A stretch of DNA of 64,000 bases from Lactobacillus sp. CBA3605 (GCF_002970915.1 NZ_CP027190.1:2294001-2358000), one strand, 5' to 3'; shown: positions 39,486-48,519, counted from the stretch's first letter. Numbers and translations: made by a program. The notes: generated from the sequence alone by a model not told the origin.

Positions 39486-41156
39486 ATGTCTGAGGAACCA
39501 AAAGCCGATCAACCGCAAAGTGGCCACGTTAATTCCGAAGCTGACGCACATCAAAAAATGGTGCGCGGGTCAGCTTGGATGACGGCGGGCAGTCTTTTCT
39601 CACGAATTCTTGGCGCCATTTATATTATTCCATGGGTCATGTGGTTAGGCAGCAATTCGATGCAAGGTAATGCGCTATATGCCAAAGGCTATAATATTTA
39701 TAGCTTCTTCTTGTTAGTGGCCATCGGTGGGATTCCTTCGGCCATCTCTAAACAAATTTCTGAATATAATGCGATTAATGAATATGGCGTCGGCCAACGG
39801 CTCTTTAAACGTGGGTTATTATTAGCTGGTGCGATGGGGATTGCCTCTGGGGCTATTCTCTGGTTTGGTGCGCAACCGATCGCTTTGATTTTTGGCGGTG
39901 GCGACCCCCATGTGATTCCGGTGCTACGGGCTTTGGCGATTGCTTTGGTGATTATTCCACCGATGTCTTTAATGCGGGGCTTTTTTCAGGGCTACCAGCA
40001 AATGGCACCGTCTGCGGTTTCTCAGTTTGTTGAACAAGTTTTTCGGGTCGTCTACATGTTGGCGGCCACGTATTTTATCATGCGTATTCAAAATGGTGAC
40101 TGGGTTAATGCGATTATGCAATCGACCTTTGCGGCCTTTATTGGGGCCGCTGCCAGTTGTTTACTGTTAGGGTGGTATTATTACCGTCAACGACCGGAAC
40201 TCAATCGGTTGGCCGCTCAGAGTGAGGCCAAGTTAGTTATTCCGGTTTGGCAACTATTTAAAGATATTATTGTGCAAGCCATTCCATTTATTGTGATTGA
40301 TACGGCCACGACGGTCTTTAACTTATTAGATCAAGCGACTTTTCAGCCAATCATGCAGGCGACTTTCCATATTAAGGTGGAAAGTATCAATACGCTCTAT
40401 GCGTTATTTGCTTTTAATTCCAATAAATTAGTGATGATTATTGTCTCGTTAGCCTCTGCGATTGCAATTACCGTGGTGCCATTATTATCAGAATCATTAG
40501 CGGCACAAAACTTGCGTAATATTCGGCAACAACTAGAAGATGCGATTATTTTGTTCCTGTTCATTATGATTCCGGGCGCGTTAGGCATGGCAGCGGTCGC
40601 GCAACCTTTGAATACGTTATTTTATGGCTACGACCAAACGGGGGCCGTGATTTTACAAATTGCCGCTTTTACGGCGATTATTCTCGGGCTCTTTACTGTC
40701 GTTTCAGCGTTAATGCAAGGGTTGTCGCGGAATCGAGATGTTATTCGATTTTATTTGATTGGTCTGGGAGTCAAGTTAGTCCTGCAATGGCCTTGTATTG
40801 CGTTACTTTCAGCGGCTGGTCCGCTAGTGGCAACAGCGATTGGGATGCTGGTGGCAAGTCTCTTAATCTTGCATGACTTAGAGGTTAACTTTGGCGTTCG
40901 TTACGTGAAATTATTGCCTAAAATCAATCGGATTCTTATGTATTCGATTGTGACTTATGTGGCTGCCAAAGTTGCCGTATACGGGCTAAACTTAATATTT
41001 AACGAACAACGTCAGACGCAAGCATTAATTATTTTATTAATAGCGGTGGCGATTGGTGGCGGCGTGTACGTATACTTTGCCTTGCGGTCCCGTTTGGCAG
41101 ATATAATGATTGGAGCTAAGGCCGATGGATTGCGGCGTAAGCTCCGGATTAAGTAG
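39486..41156 (+). CDS. murJ: MurJ/YtgP-like lipid flippase
   Basis: The 556-residue membrane protein has 14 predicted helices after an acidic N-terminal tail of about 25 residues. It belongs to the MOP exporter superfamily (polysaccharide transporter branch). Its place between leuS and a pseudouridine synthase is the same as that of ytgP in Bacillus, whose product is the lipid II flippase for peptidoglycan. Recognisable stretches are AIGGIPSAISKQISEYN and GFFQGYQQMAPSAVSQFVEQ, typical of YtgP proteins. Its precise role is inferred. Confidence 0.82.
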   Translation: MSEEPKADQPQSGHVNSEADAHQKMVRGSAWMTAGSLFSRILGAIYIIPWVMWLGSNSMQGNALYAKGYNIYSFFLLVAIGGIPSAISKQISEYNAINEYGVGQRLFKRGLLLAGAMGIASGAILWFGAQPIALIFGGGDPHVIPVLRALAIALVIIPPMSLMRGFFQGYQQMAPSAVSQFVEQVFRVVYMLAATYFIMRIQNGDWVNAIMQSTFAAFIGAAASCLLLGWYYYRQRPELNRLAAQSEAKLVIPVWQLFKDIIVQAIPFIVIDTATTVFNLLDQATFQPIMQATFHIKVESINTLYALFAFNSNKLVMIIVSLASAIAITVVPLLSESLAAQNLRNIRQQLEDAIILFLFIMIPGALGMAAVAQPLNTLFYGYDQTGAVILQIAAFTAIILGLFTVVSALMQGLSRNRDVIRFYLIGLGVKLVLQWPCIALLSAAGPLVATAIGMLVASLLILHDLEVNFGVRYVKLLPKINRILMYSIVTYVAAKVAVYGLNLIFNEQRQTQALIILLIAVAIGGGVYVYFALRSRLADIMIGAKADGLRRKLRIK

Positions 41157-41163
41157 GTGAATG

Positions 41164-41904
41164 ATGCGAATTGATAAATTTTTACATGCGATGCGAATTG
41201 GGACGCGAACCCAAGTCCGCCGTTTGATTAAAGACGGCCATATTACGGCCAATGGTGAGCGCGTTTTATCGGGGAAGCAACAAGTTAATCCGGTCAATGA
41301 CGTGGTGAGCTTAGATGAAAAGCCTGTCAGTTATCAACAGTATTTTTATTATGTGATGAATAAACCAGTCGGGGTTATCACCGCAACGGTTGACGATCAG
41401 GCGAAGACGGTTTTGGATTTATTTAATACAACGGATTATCGTGACGACTTGTTTCCAATCGGTCGTTTAGATAAAGATACAGAAGGCGTGTTAGTGATTA
41501 CCAATGATGGGGCATTGTCCCATGCTTTGTTGGCACCAGCCCATCACGTCACAAAAGTGTATGAAGCCGAAGTAACTGGTGAAATTACGGCTGCGCAAGT
41601 GGCTGGTTTTAACGATGGCATTACTTTAAAAGATGGAACGCAATTGCAACCCGCAGCCGCTGAAATTGTTGCTTTCCATGAGATTGAAAACTTTACGACA
41701 TTACGGATTAAAATCCATGAAGGTAAGTATCATCAAGTCAAACGGATGGTTGGGACCTTAGGTGAGCGTGTCGTGCAATTGCGGCGGATTGCCTTTGGCT
41801 CTTTAGAATTACCGGTTGGATTACTTGCTGGTAATTACCGAGCGTTAACGGATGCTGAACTAGTGGCGTTAAAGGCGGATGCTGGGCATCCTGATGAAGA
41901 TTAA
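41164..41904 (+). CDS. rsuA: RsuA/RluB-family 16S rRNA pseudouridine synthase
   Basis: The enzyme isomerises uridine in rRNA. An N-terminal S4 RNA-binding domain (MRIDKFLHAMRIGTRTQVRR) is followed by the catalytic domain with the active Asp in PIGRLDKDTEGVLVITNDG. The conserved KVYEAEVTGE and KIHEGKYHQVKRM are also present. Two in-frame ATG codons (41161 and 41164) are possible, and the second gives the usual MRIDKF start. It begins just after the murJ stop and is co-transcribed with it. Confidence 0.9.
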   Translation: MRIDKFLHAMRIGTRTQVRRLIKDGHITANGERVLSGKQQVNPVNDVVSLDEKPVSYQQYFYYVMNKPVGVITATVDDQAKTVLDLFNTTDYRDDLFPIGRLDKDTEGVLVITNDGALSHALLAPAHHVTKVYEAEVTGEITAAQVAGFNDGITLKDGTQLQPAAAEIVAFHEIENFTTLRIKIHEGKYHQVKRMVGTLGERVVQLRRIAFGSLELPVGLLAGNYRALTDAELVALKADAGHPDED

Positions 41905-41909
41905 GGCGT

Positions 41910-41943
41910 CAAAAGTCTGAGTGTGACAGCTTAGGCTTTTTTG
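41910..41943 (+). terminator. Terminator after rsuA
   Basis: An AAGTCTGAG/CTTAGGCTT stem is followed by a T-run that runs directly into the IS30-like end. Confidence 0.7.
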
Positions 41944-41981
41944 TTCAATTATGTGTTGTACTTCAATTGTAAATTCGTCCT
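41938..41981 (+). repeat. IS30-like end fragment, copy B
   Basis: The second copy of the sequence at 27019-27063, with two base differences. No transposase or second end is found nearby. It lies against the terminator of rsuA. Confidence 0.5.
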
Positions 41982-42112
41982 ATAAAATTGAAACTTATTT
42001 AGCAAGGTCCTTGCCTTAAAGTGCACATTAAGGTTTAACGTATAGTCATTGATTAAGCCAATCCATTTGGTCTAATCACCACTAAATTCGGTTATTAAAG
42101 GGGTTTTAACTA

Positions 42113-42766
42113 ATGAAAAATGTTTTAATTTTAGCAGCTAATGGTCAAATTGCTCAAATCGTTGAACAACGGTTATTGTATGAATCAGCATTTAACGCGA
42201 TCAATTTAACTTTGTTTTTGAGAAATGCGCATCGTTTAGACAAGCTACAGGGCAGTAAACGGGTCACCTTAATTGATGGTGATATGACTAACGAATCCGC
42301 TATCAATCAAGCCATGGTCAATCAAGATATTGTCTTTGTGGCGGTTGTGGATCATGATTCACGCAATCGGTTAACTAAAAACGTGATTAAGGCAATGCAG
42401 ACGAATCATGTCAAACGGGTCTTATTCACTAATGTACTTGGCCTGTACGACGAAGTTCCAGGTGAATTTGGTCGTTGGAATGCCGAAATGATTGGTTCTG
42501 GAATGGCACCGGCACGACAATCTGATCAGCTATTAGCAGCATCTGGCTTAGATTACACGACCTTACGTTTGCCATGGTTAAATGATCATGATGAAACTAA
42601 GTATTTGATTACGACTCGTAATGAACCCTACAACGGTGTTTCTGGATCGCGGGCCAGTATTGCGGCTGTTGTGGTTGACCTAGTTAAAAATCCTGATAAA
42701 TATGTAGGGGATAGTATTGGGATTGCTGATCCTGATACTCAGGGTGAGGAACGGCCAGTTTATTAA
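42113..42766 (+). CDS. NAD(P)-binding protein, NmrA/atypical SDR type
   Basis: This 217-residue protein has a Rossmann start, NVLILAANGQIAQIVEQRL, with a variant of the glycine-rich loop. Other atypical short-chain dehydrogenase features are the DGDMTNESAINQAM and VKRVLFTNVLGLYDE strands and the LRLPWL near residue 155. Related proteins are flavin reductase-like or quinone-sensing. No catalytic Tyr-x-x-x-Lys is evident, so it may be a sensor rather than an enzyme. Single gene with a long leader from 41982. Confidence 0.72.
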   Translation: MKNVLILAANGQIAQIVEQRLLYESAFNAINLTLFLRNAHRLDKLQGSKRVTLIDGDMTNESAINQAMVNQDIVFVAVVDHDSRNRLTKNVIKAMQTNHVKRVLFTNVLGLYDEVPGEFGRWNAEMIGSGMAPARQSDQLLAASGLDYTTLRLPWLNDHDETKYLITTRNEPYNGVSGSRASIAAVVVDLVKNPDKYVGDSIGIADPDTQGEERPVY

Positions 42767-42908
42767 GTCACATTTTGGGATAGTTGGTCTCATTTTAGCG
42801 GCTATGAGCACATCAGTTGAATGATTTATTGCTTATGGTTATTATAATTAAAACTACATTGCTAGGTGGTCACTAAGTGCAGTCAAACTTAGAAAGTGGG
42901 GAACTAAC

Positions 42909-43079
42909 ATGCAAAAATTAGTTTCAGGTGGTAGTCTAGCGGCTAATATTGGGCTAGCTTACTTGGCTTTTCAAAATAAGCGCCAGCGCCAAATCAGCTT
43001 AGTTAAAGTTGCTCGTCAAATGACCGGTAAAATATCAGCAAGTCAGCGGAAAACTGGTAATCAGCAACGACCACACTAA
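42909..43079 (+). CDS. Small protein of 56 residues
   Basis: An ATG at 42909 follows GTGGGG and opens a frame of 56 codons. The N terminus (MQKLVSGGSLAANIGLAYLA) is moderately hydrophobic, and the rest is strongly basic and polar. It may lie on the inner side of the membrane as a small peptide. No known family is recognised. A terminator follows directly, so it looks like a small independent gene. Confidence 0.5.
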   Translation: MQKLVSGGSLAANIGLAYLAFQNKRQRQISLVKVARQMTGKISASQRKTGNQQRPH

Positions 43080-43089
43080 AGCAGTCAAT

Positions 43090-43130
43090 CAAAAAACGAT
43101 CACCTATTCAATAGATAGATGGTCGTTTTT
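43090..43130 (+). terminator. Terminator after the 56-residue gene
   Basis: An AAAAACGATC/GGTCGTTTTT stem with an ACCTATTCAATAGATAGA loop lies next to the IS end remnant. Confidence 0.7.
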
Positions 43131-43132
43131 GG

Positions 43133-43155
43133 GGTTCTATGATATTTGGTGTTGA
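43133..43155 (+). repeat. Solitary left end of the ISL3 element
   Basis: Twenty-three bases identical to the left inverted repeat of the ISL3 copies (GGTTCTATGATATTTGG and onward) stand alone, with no transposase or right end. They lie directly after the terminator at 43090-43130, in a setting like that of copy 1. This is probably what is left after deletion of an older insertion. Confidence 0.72.
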
Positions 43156-43233
43156 ATAGTTGCAATTAAAGTTAAGTTAGTAAGCAAGATGCTTATGCCT
43201 ATAAAGCTTCGACAGATTAGCTTTACGAAGCCA

Positions 43234-44058
43234 CTATTGCGCGAAATCATGCATGTATTTAGGGATAGCATGACTAATTTGATGAGGCAAGACCACGTAC
43301 TGGTCTTTGGCGAAATCATCAGCAATCGCACTGTGTAAGTAGACGGCACTCAAAATTGAATCCGTAAAATCTGCGAATTGCCCAGCGAAACCGCCAATCA
43401 TACCGGCTAATGTATCGCCCATGCCACCTGTTGCCATAGCTGGTGTTCCGCCACGGTTCTCCCAAGCATCAGTATCCGTATAAACGGTTGTATGGTGGGC
43501 CTTAACGACTGCGATAGCATGCAAGCGTCGTTGGGCTGCCTGATTAGCAGCTGGTGTTTGGTCAGCGATTTTTAGGCCACTCAAGCGTTGCCACTCCATC
43601 TGGTGGGGTGTGACCACGATTTGTGCGACTGGTAGGCTTGTTTGCGCTGCGGCTAATAAAGTGATTGCGGAGCCATCAATGACTAACCGTTGCTGGGGTG
43701 TCACTGTTTGTAAGACGTGTTGTAATAACTGAACGGCTAAAGGTTCGGTACCGAGCCCGGGACCGATGACAATAACATCCATGGTCGGTAATAACGCTAA
43801 TACAGCCGTTGTTTGGGTGTAATCTAATGCCATTGCTTCCGGTAGATGGGCGTGTAAGCTAGTAAAATTACTGGCAGCCGTGGCTACTGTGACTAAGCCA
43901 GCTCCGCTATAAGTAGCGGCCATTGCGGCCATGATAATGGCCCCGCCGAAGTTTTCATTACCACCAATTAGCATGACCCGACCAAATGTCCCTTTATAAG
44001 AGTCAACCGGTCGCTTGATAATTGTTTGGCGGACTAGTGCTGATGTGATTGGTTTCAA
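43234..44058 (-). CDS. nnrD: ADP/ATP-dependent (S)-NAD(P)H-hydrate dehydratase
   Basis: The protein repairs damaged NAD(P)HX back to NAD(P)H. The 274-residue sequence matches the carbohydrate-kinase-like (YjeF C-terminal) family: GRVMLIGGNENFGGAIIMAA near the start, the GPGLG motif, and the catalytic Asp in TGGMGDTLAGMIGG. The start is TTG at 44058; the ribosome binding site is weak. The epimerase partner NnrE is not fused here. Its gene is single and divergent from pepV. Confidence 0.88.
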   Translation of the reverse strand: MKPITSALVRQTIIKRPVDSYKGTFGRVMLIGGNENFGGAIIMAAMAATYSGAGLVTVATAASNFTSLHAHLPEAMALDYTQTTAVLALLPTMDVIVIGPGLGTEPLAVQLLQHVLQTVTPQQRLVIDGSAITLLAAAQTSLPVAQIVVTPHQMEWQRLSGLKIADQTPAANQAAQRRLHAIAVVKAHHTTVYTDTDAWENRGGTPAMATGGMGDTLAGMIGGFAGQFADFTDSILSAVYLHSAIADDFAKDQYVVLPHQISHAIPKYMHDFAQ

Positions 44059-44184
44059 AATAACGCCAGCTTTCTTATTTTAGTCGAGTATACCATGATT
44101 ATTGAGACCGGTTGCGTCTGATTATTAAGTTAGCGTGACCTATGCTAAAATTAAGGTATTAATACTTTTGGGAGGAACCAATAG

Positions 44185-45588
44185 ATGACAATTGATTGGC
44201 AAGCACTAGCGGCTGAACACAAAGCGGATTATTTAACTGACTTAACGACCATGTTACGCGTACCGAGTTTTCGAGATGATAGTCAAGCAACGGCAGAGGC
44301 ACCTTTAGGGCCAGGCCCCAAAGCAGCTTTAACCACGTTCTTAGCGATTGCGGCACGTGATGGCTTTAAGACAAAAAATATCGATAACTTAGTGGGTTAT
44401 GCGGAATATGGCGAAGGCGATGAAACGTTGGCAGTTTTAGCTCATGTTGATGAGATGCCTGCTGGTAATGGTTGGGATACCGATCCTTTTGAACCGACGA
44501 TTAAAGATGGTAAGCTCTATGCACGTGGGGCTTCTGATGATAAAGGCCCGGGTATGGCAGCTTACTATGGCTTAAAATTAGTTAAAGAATTAGGGTTAAA
44601 ATTAAATAAAAAAGTTCGGTTTATTGTTGGTACTGATGAAGAAAGCAATTGGACTGGGATGAAGCGTTACTTTGAAGTGGAACCAGCGCCAACGTTAGGA
44701 TTTTCACCGGATGCGGAATTTCCATTAATCAATGGTGAAAAAGGGAATGTTAGCTTACAAGTTCACTTTGGTAACACGGATACCGGTGATCTTAACTTAG
44801 TTTCATTTGATTCTGGGCTACGTGAAAACATGGTGCCACGTGAAGCAGTCGCAGTTGTGACTACTTCGGCTAATGAACAATTAGCTGCTGATTTTACGGC
44901 ATTCTTGGATCAACAACCGGTTACTGGTGAATTAAAAGTAGTTGCTGACGGGGTTCAACTAGAAGTGATTGGTAAAGCGGCGCATGGCATGGAACCTAAA
45001 AACGGCATCAATGCCGGGACTTACCTTGCAAGTTTCTTAAATCAATATCCTTTTGCTGGTGATGCACGAGACTTTCTAGCATTTACTGCCAATCAATTAC
45101 ATGATGACTCACGGGTGCATCAATTAGGACTCGCTTTTACGGATGATGTGATGGGCGATTTGACGATGAACGTCGGGTTACTGCACTTTGACCACCAGGC
45201 TGGTGGCGACTTAACCTTAAATTTCCGTTATCCTAAGGGGATTGAACCACAAGAATTAACGGCTGGCGTCCAAGCTAAATTACCCGCACAGGCGACGGTT
45301 AGCCAAGGTGACTTTATGGTACCGCACTACGTTGATCCCGAAGATCCGATTGTTAAGGATTTAATGGCTGTTTATCGGCGTCAAACGGGTGATCATAACT
45401 CACAACCAGAAATTGTAGGTGGTGGCACCTATGGCCGGATGATGAAGCGTGGCGTGGCTTTTGGGGCTTTATTCCCACACACCGAAGATACGATGCATCA
45501 AGCGAATGAATTTCAACCAGTTGATGACCTGATGGCTGCAATGGCGATCTATGGAGAATCAATTGCCGTCTTAGCGACAGACAAGTAA
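44185..45588 (+). CDS. pepV: Dipeptidase PepV (M20 family)
   Basis: PepV cleaves a broad range of dipeptides in the cytoplasm, a late step in peptide use by lactic acid bacteria. The 467-residue length is usual. The zinc-binding M20 motifs are visible: AHVDEMPAGNGW, GASDDKGPGMAAYYG, and DEESNWTGMKRY with the catalytic Glu. The dimer/lid region with AAHGMEPKNGIN and the late VGGGTYGRMM and FGALFPHTEDTMHQ complete the fold. It is followed by a universal stress protein gene 34 bases later. Confidence 0.94.
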   Translation: MTIDWQALAAEHKADYLTDLTTMLRVPSFRDDSQATAEAPLGPGPKAALTTFLAIAARDGFKTKNIDNLVGYAEYGEGDETLAVLAHVDEMPAGNGWDTDPFEPTIKDGKLYARGASDDKGPGMAAYYGLKLVKELGLKLNKKVRFIVGTDEESNWTGMKRYFEVEPAPTLGFSPDAEFPLINGEKGNVSLQVHFGNTDTGDLNLVSFDSGLRENMVPREAVAVVTTSANEQLAADFTAFLDQQPVTGELKVVADGVQLEVIGKAAHGMEPKNGINAGTYLASFLNQYPFAGDARDFLAFTANQLHDDSRVHQLGLAFTDDVMGDLTMNVGLLHFDHQAGGDLTLNFRYPKGIEPQELTAGVQAKLPAQATVSQGDFMVPHYVDPEDPIVKDLMAVYRRQTGDHNSQPEIVGGGTYGRMMKRGVAFGALFPHTEDTMHQANEFQPVDDLMAAMAIYGESIAVLATDK

Positions 45589-45622
45589 GCAACTAGGCAC
45601 TATAATTTGAGGAGGCTATCCT

Positions 45623-46129
45623 ATGACCCAATATAAAAAGATTCTCGTTGGTATCGATACTTCTGAACAATCACAACTTGCCCTAGATAAAGCAATTGCG
45701 ATTGCGAGTCAAAATCAAGCCACTTTAGACATTGTGACGATTATTAACACGGAAAAGTTTATCGGCATTACACAAGGACCAATGGGGTTTGGTGCCACGA
45801 ATCCCCAAATTTTAGATGACCTAACAACTGATTTAAAGGCGAACTTGGCCGCTGCTCGTCAGACCGCTGAAAAAGCTGGTGTGACTGAGGTCCGGGTGCA
45901 TTTGCATTCTGGTAATTCCAAGTTGCTATTGGCGACGACATTACCGGAACTGTATGGCAACGATTTAATTATTGTTGGCGCCACGGGGCTGAATGCCATT
46001 TCTCGTATCTTGATTGGATCGAATGCGGCCTATGTGGTTCGCAATGCGGCTTGCGATACGTTGATTGTCCGAACTGATTTGAACCAACAGGCGGTTGCAC
46101 AGCAAAAACGGTTGATCCGCAAACTTTAA
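45623..46129 (+). CDS. Universal stress protein
   Basis: The 168-residue UspA-fold protein starts TQYKKILVGIDTSEQSQL and ends with the nucleotide-loop signature IVGATGLNAISRILIGSNAA, which is the G-2x-G-9x-G(S) type that binds ATP in this family. Its function under stress is known only in general. A good AGGAGG site lies upstream, and its location 34 bases after pepV suggests shared transcription. A terminator follows. Confidence 0.9.
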   Translation: MTQYKKILVGIDTSEQSQLALDKAIAIASQNQATLDIVTIINTEKFIGITQGPMGFGATNPQILDDLTTDLKANLAAARQTAEKAGVTEVRVHLHSGNSKLLLATTLPELYGNDLIIVGATGLNAISRILIGSNAAYVVRNAACDTLIVRTDLNQQAVAQQKRLIRKL

Positions 46130-46152
46130 TAGTAGTTCATATTACGAATACA

Positions 46153-46184
46153 GAGTTTGGGCTTAAAATCCCGAGCTCTTTTCT
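46153..46184 (+). terminator. Terminator after the universal stress protein gene
   Basis: A GAGTTTGGG/CCCGAGCTC stem (with G-U pairs) is followed by a T-rich run. Confidence 0.7.
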
Positions 46185-46503
46185 TTTGAGCACGCACGCA
46201 ATAAAAGGGGCGATTTTGCAAATGTGTGTTTTACATAAGTTATACATGAATTTTACAACAATACGACAGGATTGACATGTTTATCTGTCATGATTTAAGG
46301 AGTGGTTCACACATCAGAATCACAACTGAATTGTGGGGAGTGAAGACGTATAATCAGACGGAACTACTAGTATTAATAGCAATTAATGGCGATTTTTGTT
46401 TTGCTGGTCAAGATAGTTATCGCACGTTAAAAACTGCTGAAAATTCGTATAATCAAGTGTTAAAATCGAATAATCGTAACTAAAAGAAAAGAGTTGAATT
46501 TTA
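46185..46503 (+). other. Region between usp and the glycerophosphodiesterase gene
   Basis: About 320 bases hold no firm feature. A TTATAC near 46239 could be a -10 element. A 68-codon frame (46277-46483) is described separately and is doubtful. Confidence 0.4.
46277..46483 (+). CDS. Doubtful 68-residue protein
   Basis: The ATG at 46277 follows AGGA at a fair distance and the stop lies 20 bases before the next gene, which would suit an operon. The sequence has no recognised domain, no signal peptide and mixed composition (MFICHDLRSGSHIRITTEL at the start). It could equally be a chance frame in the leader of the glycerophosphodiesterase gene. Confidence 0.25.
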   Translation: MFICHDLRSGSHIRITTELWGVKTYNQTELLVLIAINGDFCFAGQDSYRTLKTAENSYNQVLKSNNRN

Positions 46504-47190
46504 GTGACAGTTAAATCATTAATTTATGGGCATCGTGGGGTGCCCGTTAAGTTTCCAGAAAATTCGTTGGCAGGGTTTGCCTATGCCATTAGTCAGGGGA
46601 TTGATGGGTTAGAATTTGATGTGCATCTGACCAAAGATCAAGTTCCTGTTATTATGCATGATGAGACCATTGATCGGACAACCAACGGGCAGGGAAAAAT
46701 TTCCGCCTATCGTTATCAGGAGTTACGTCAATTTCAGTTAACTAATGGGGAACCGGTGCCAGCTTTATCTGAATTATTGCAGCTAGTCAGCGGAGAGCCT
46801 GTTCGGCTGAATCTAGAGTTTAAAACGGATCAGCATTACTATCAGGGGATTGAACGAATTGTTTTACGATTGGTTCACCAGACGGATTTAGTTTATCCGG
46901 TGGTTTTTTCCTCGTTTAACTTAAGAAGTCTTGAACGTGGGTATCGAATTGATGCCAATCAGAAATATGCGTTCTTGTCATCGGCGCGGATTGGTGATCC
47001 TGAGGGGTTCTGTGCGGCCGAGCATTTGGAAGGGTTGCATCTAGAGCATTATCAAGCTATGCGCCATGTTTCAGAACGGGTTTGGACAGTTGATGACCCT
47101 GATGCCATGCGCCAACTGTTTGATCATCAGGTGAGTGCGGTTATTACGAATAATTTTGAGTTAGCCCAAGATGTCCGCGCTGAAGTTTAG
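46504..47190 (+). CDS. glpQ: Glycerophosphodiester phosphodiesterase
   Basis: The enzyme hydrolyses glycerophosphodiesters to sn-glycerol 3-phosphate and an alcohol. The 228-residue protein has no signal peptide, so it should be cytoplasmic, like UgpQ. Metal and catalytic motifs are YGHRGVPVKFPENSLAGF, DGLEFDVHLTKDQVPVIMHD and LNLEFKTD. It starts at the GTG at 46504. The gene might recycle glycerol phosphate from lipid or teichoic acid turnover. Confidence 0.9.
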   Translation: MTVKSLIYGHRGVPVKFPENSLAGFAYAISQGIDGLEFDVHLTKDQVPVIMHDETIDRTTNGQGKISAYRYQELRQFQLTNGEPVPALSELLQLVSGEPVRLNLEFKTDQHYYQGIERIVLRLVHQTDLVYPVVFSSFNLRSLERGYRIDANQKYAFLSSARIGDPEGFCAAEHLEGLHLEHYQAMRHVSERVWTVDDPDAMRQLFDHQVSAVITNNFELAQDVRAEV

Positions 47191-47193
47191 ATA

Positions 47194-47235
47194 AAAAAAG
47201 TTCTCGTTAAATAATTTCAACGAGAACTTTTTTTA
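47194..47235. terminator. Bidirectional terminator
   Basis: A perfect AAAAGTTCTCGTT/AACGAGAACTTTT stem lies between convergent genes. Confidence 0.88.
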
Positions 47236-47236
47236 A

Positions 47237-47884
47237 TTAAACATTAGTTGGGTTCCGCACAGTGGCTAGCTTAGCATCAATTTGAGCTAAGACGGCTTGT
47301 TGGTTAGCGGGATCTTCTAAGTTATAAGTTTGCAAATCAAGCTTCATCTTAGGACTTGCATCGTAAGCATCAAACCATTTACGATAGGCAGTCCACATCT
47401 TGTAGTAGTAGGATTCTAATTCAGGATTGTGATCAAACTGTTCGTAATCCCGACCACGTTTTTTGATGCGATAAAGGATAGTATCAAAATCGGTTTCTGA
47501 ATAGACCATCAAATCAGGTGCTTTCTTAGGTAATTCAGTTAATTCAGTCATCATATTATCCAACAATTGCAGATAAACATCTAATTCCGTATCTGAAATA
47601 TTACCTTCAGCATTGTTTTCGGTCGTAAATAAAGCATCTTCATAGATTGAACGGTCGAGGACGTTATTGTCATCGGCCAATGCTTTTTTGATCATTGCAA
47701 AGCGTTTGTTTAGGAAATAGATTTGTAATAGGAAACCATAGTTCTTAGGATCCGAATAGTATAGTGGCAGAACTGGGTTGTCGCCAACGGGTTCGTAGAA
47801 AGCCTTAGTTCCAAGGTGATCGGCAATTAAACCAGTTAAAGTAGTTTTGCCGACCCCAATCATTCCTGCTGTTATTATCACCAT
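47237..47884 (-). CDS. Deoxynucleoside kinase
   Basis: This 215-residue enzyme phosphorylates deoxynucleosides, probably deoxyadenosine or deoxyguanosine, for nucleotide salvage. The P-loop is MIGVGKTTL near residue 8, the catalytic DRS motif is in LDRSIYEDALF, and the LID-region arginines lie in LYRIKKRGRDYEQ. Lactobacilli commonly have two fused or linked dak/dgk genes, but only one occurs here. It starts at 47884 behind a GAGGGG site. Confidence 0.87.
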   Translation of the reverse strand: MVIITAGMIGVGKTTLTGLIADHLGTKAFYEPVGDNPVLPLYYSDPKNYGFLLQIYFLNKRFAMIKKALADDNNVLDRSIYEDALFTTENNAEGNISDTELDVYLQLLDNMMTELTELPKKAPDLMVYSETDFDTILYRIKKRGRDYEQFDHNPELESYYYKMWTAYRKWFDAYDASPKMKLDLQTYNLEDPANQQAVLAQIDAKLATVRNPTNV

Positions 47885-47927
47885 GATAGCCCCTCTTTAT
47901 AGAAAATTGCACTACACATTGTATAAC

Positions 47928-47970
47928 AAAAAAAGTTTCAATACCATATAGACTTTTGGGCGAAACTTTG
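47928..47970 (-). terminator. Terminator after mscL
   Basis: On the minus strand, CAAAGTTTC pairs with GAAACTTT and a T-run follows. It lies between mscL and the kinase gene. Confidence 0.65.
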
Positions 47971-47983
47971 CTTGGGGCTAAAA

Positions 47984-48364
47984 TTAATGCTTATTTTCAG
48001 CTTGTTCTTTCAATAAATCACGGATCTCGGCTAAATATTGAGCGGATAAGTCAGGTTCTTCTTCAGCGACCGGTTCCGGTTTAACAAGGTGATTGATAAT
48101 CTTAACTAAGATAAAGACGACGATGGCAACAATAAAAAAGTTAATGACCGCATTCAAAAAGGCGCCGTAGCGAAAAGTGGCTTCACCGATACTAACTTTA
48201 AGGTTAGATAAATCAATCTGGCCTAGAAAAATCCCAATAAATGGATTAATTAAGTTATTCGTCAAAGATTTAACAATCGAGGTAAATGCCGACCCAATAA
48301 TAACCCCGACTGCTAAGTCGATGACGTTGCCGCGAGCAATAAATGTTTTAAATTCTTCAATCAT
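47984..48364 (-). CDS. mscL: Large-conductance mechanosensitive channel MscL
   Basis: MscL opens under membrane tension to release solutes during hypo-osmotic shock. The 126-residue protein has two helices (about residues 18-43 and 71-93), the family start MIEEFKTFIARGNVIDLAVG and the pore-lining IIGSAFTSIVKSL. The C-terminal cytoplasmic helix is charged. The start has a good AGGGAG site. It is a single gene, divergent from the HAD phosphatase gene. Confidence 0.95.
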   Translation of the reverse strand: MIEEFKTFIARGNVIDLAVGVIIGSAFTSIVKSLTNNLINPFIGIFLGQIDLSNLKVSIGEATFRYGAFLNAVINFFIVAIVVFILVKIINHLVKPEPVAEEEPDLSAQYLAEIRDLLKEQAENKH

Positions 48365-48519
48365 GGTATAAGTGCTCCCTTCAATTTTGTCATTAATAGT
48401 ATAGCTAAATCTCCTAAGAGACTCAACTGCTTTGCGTTAAATGGTTGGATAAAGCGGTTGCAATTGTAAACGGACTTCGATAAAGTGAAAGGTAGATTAA
48501 GAATTGAGAGGGTATTGGC

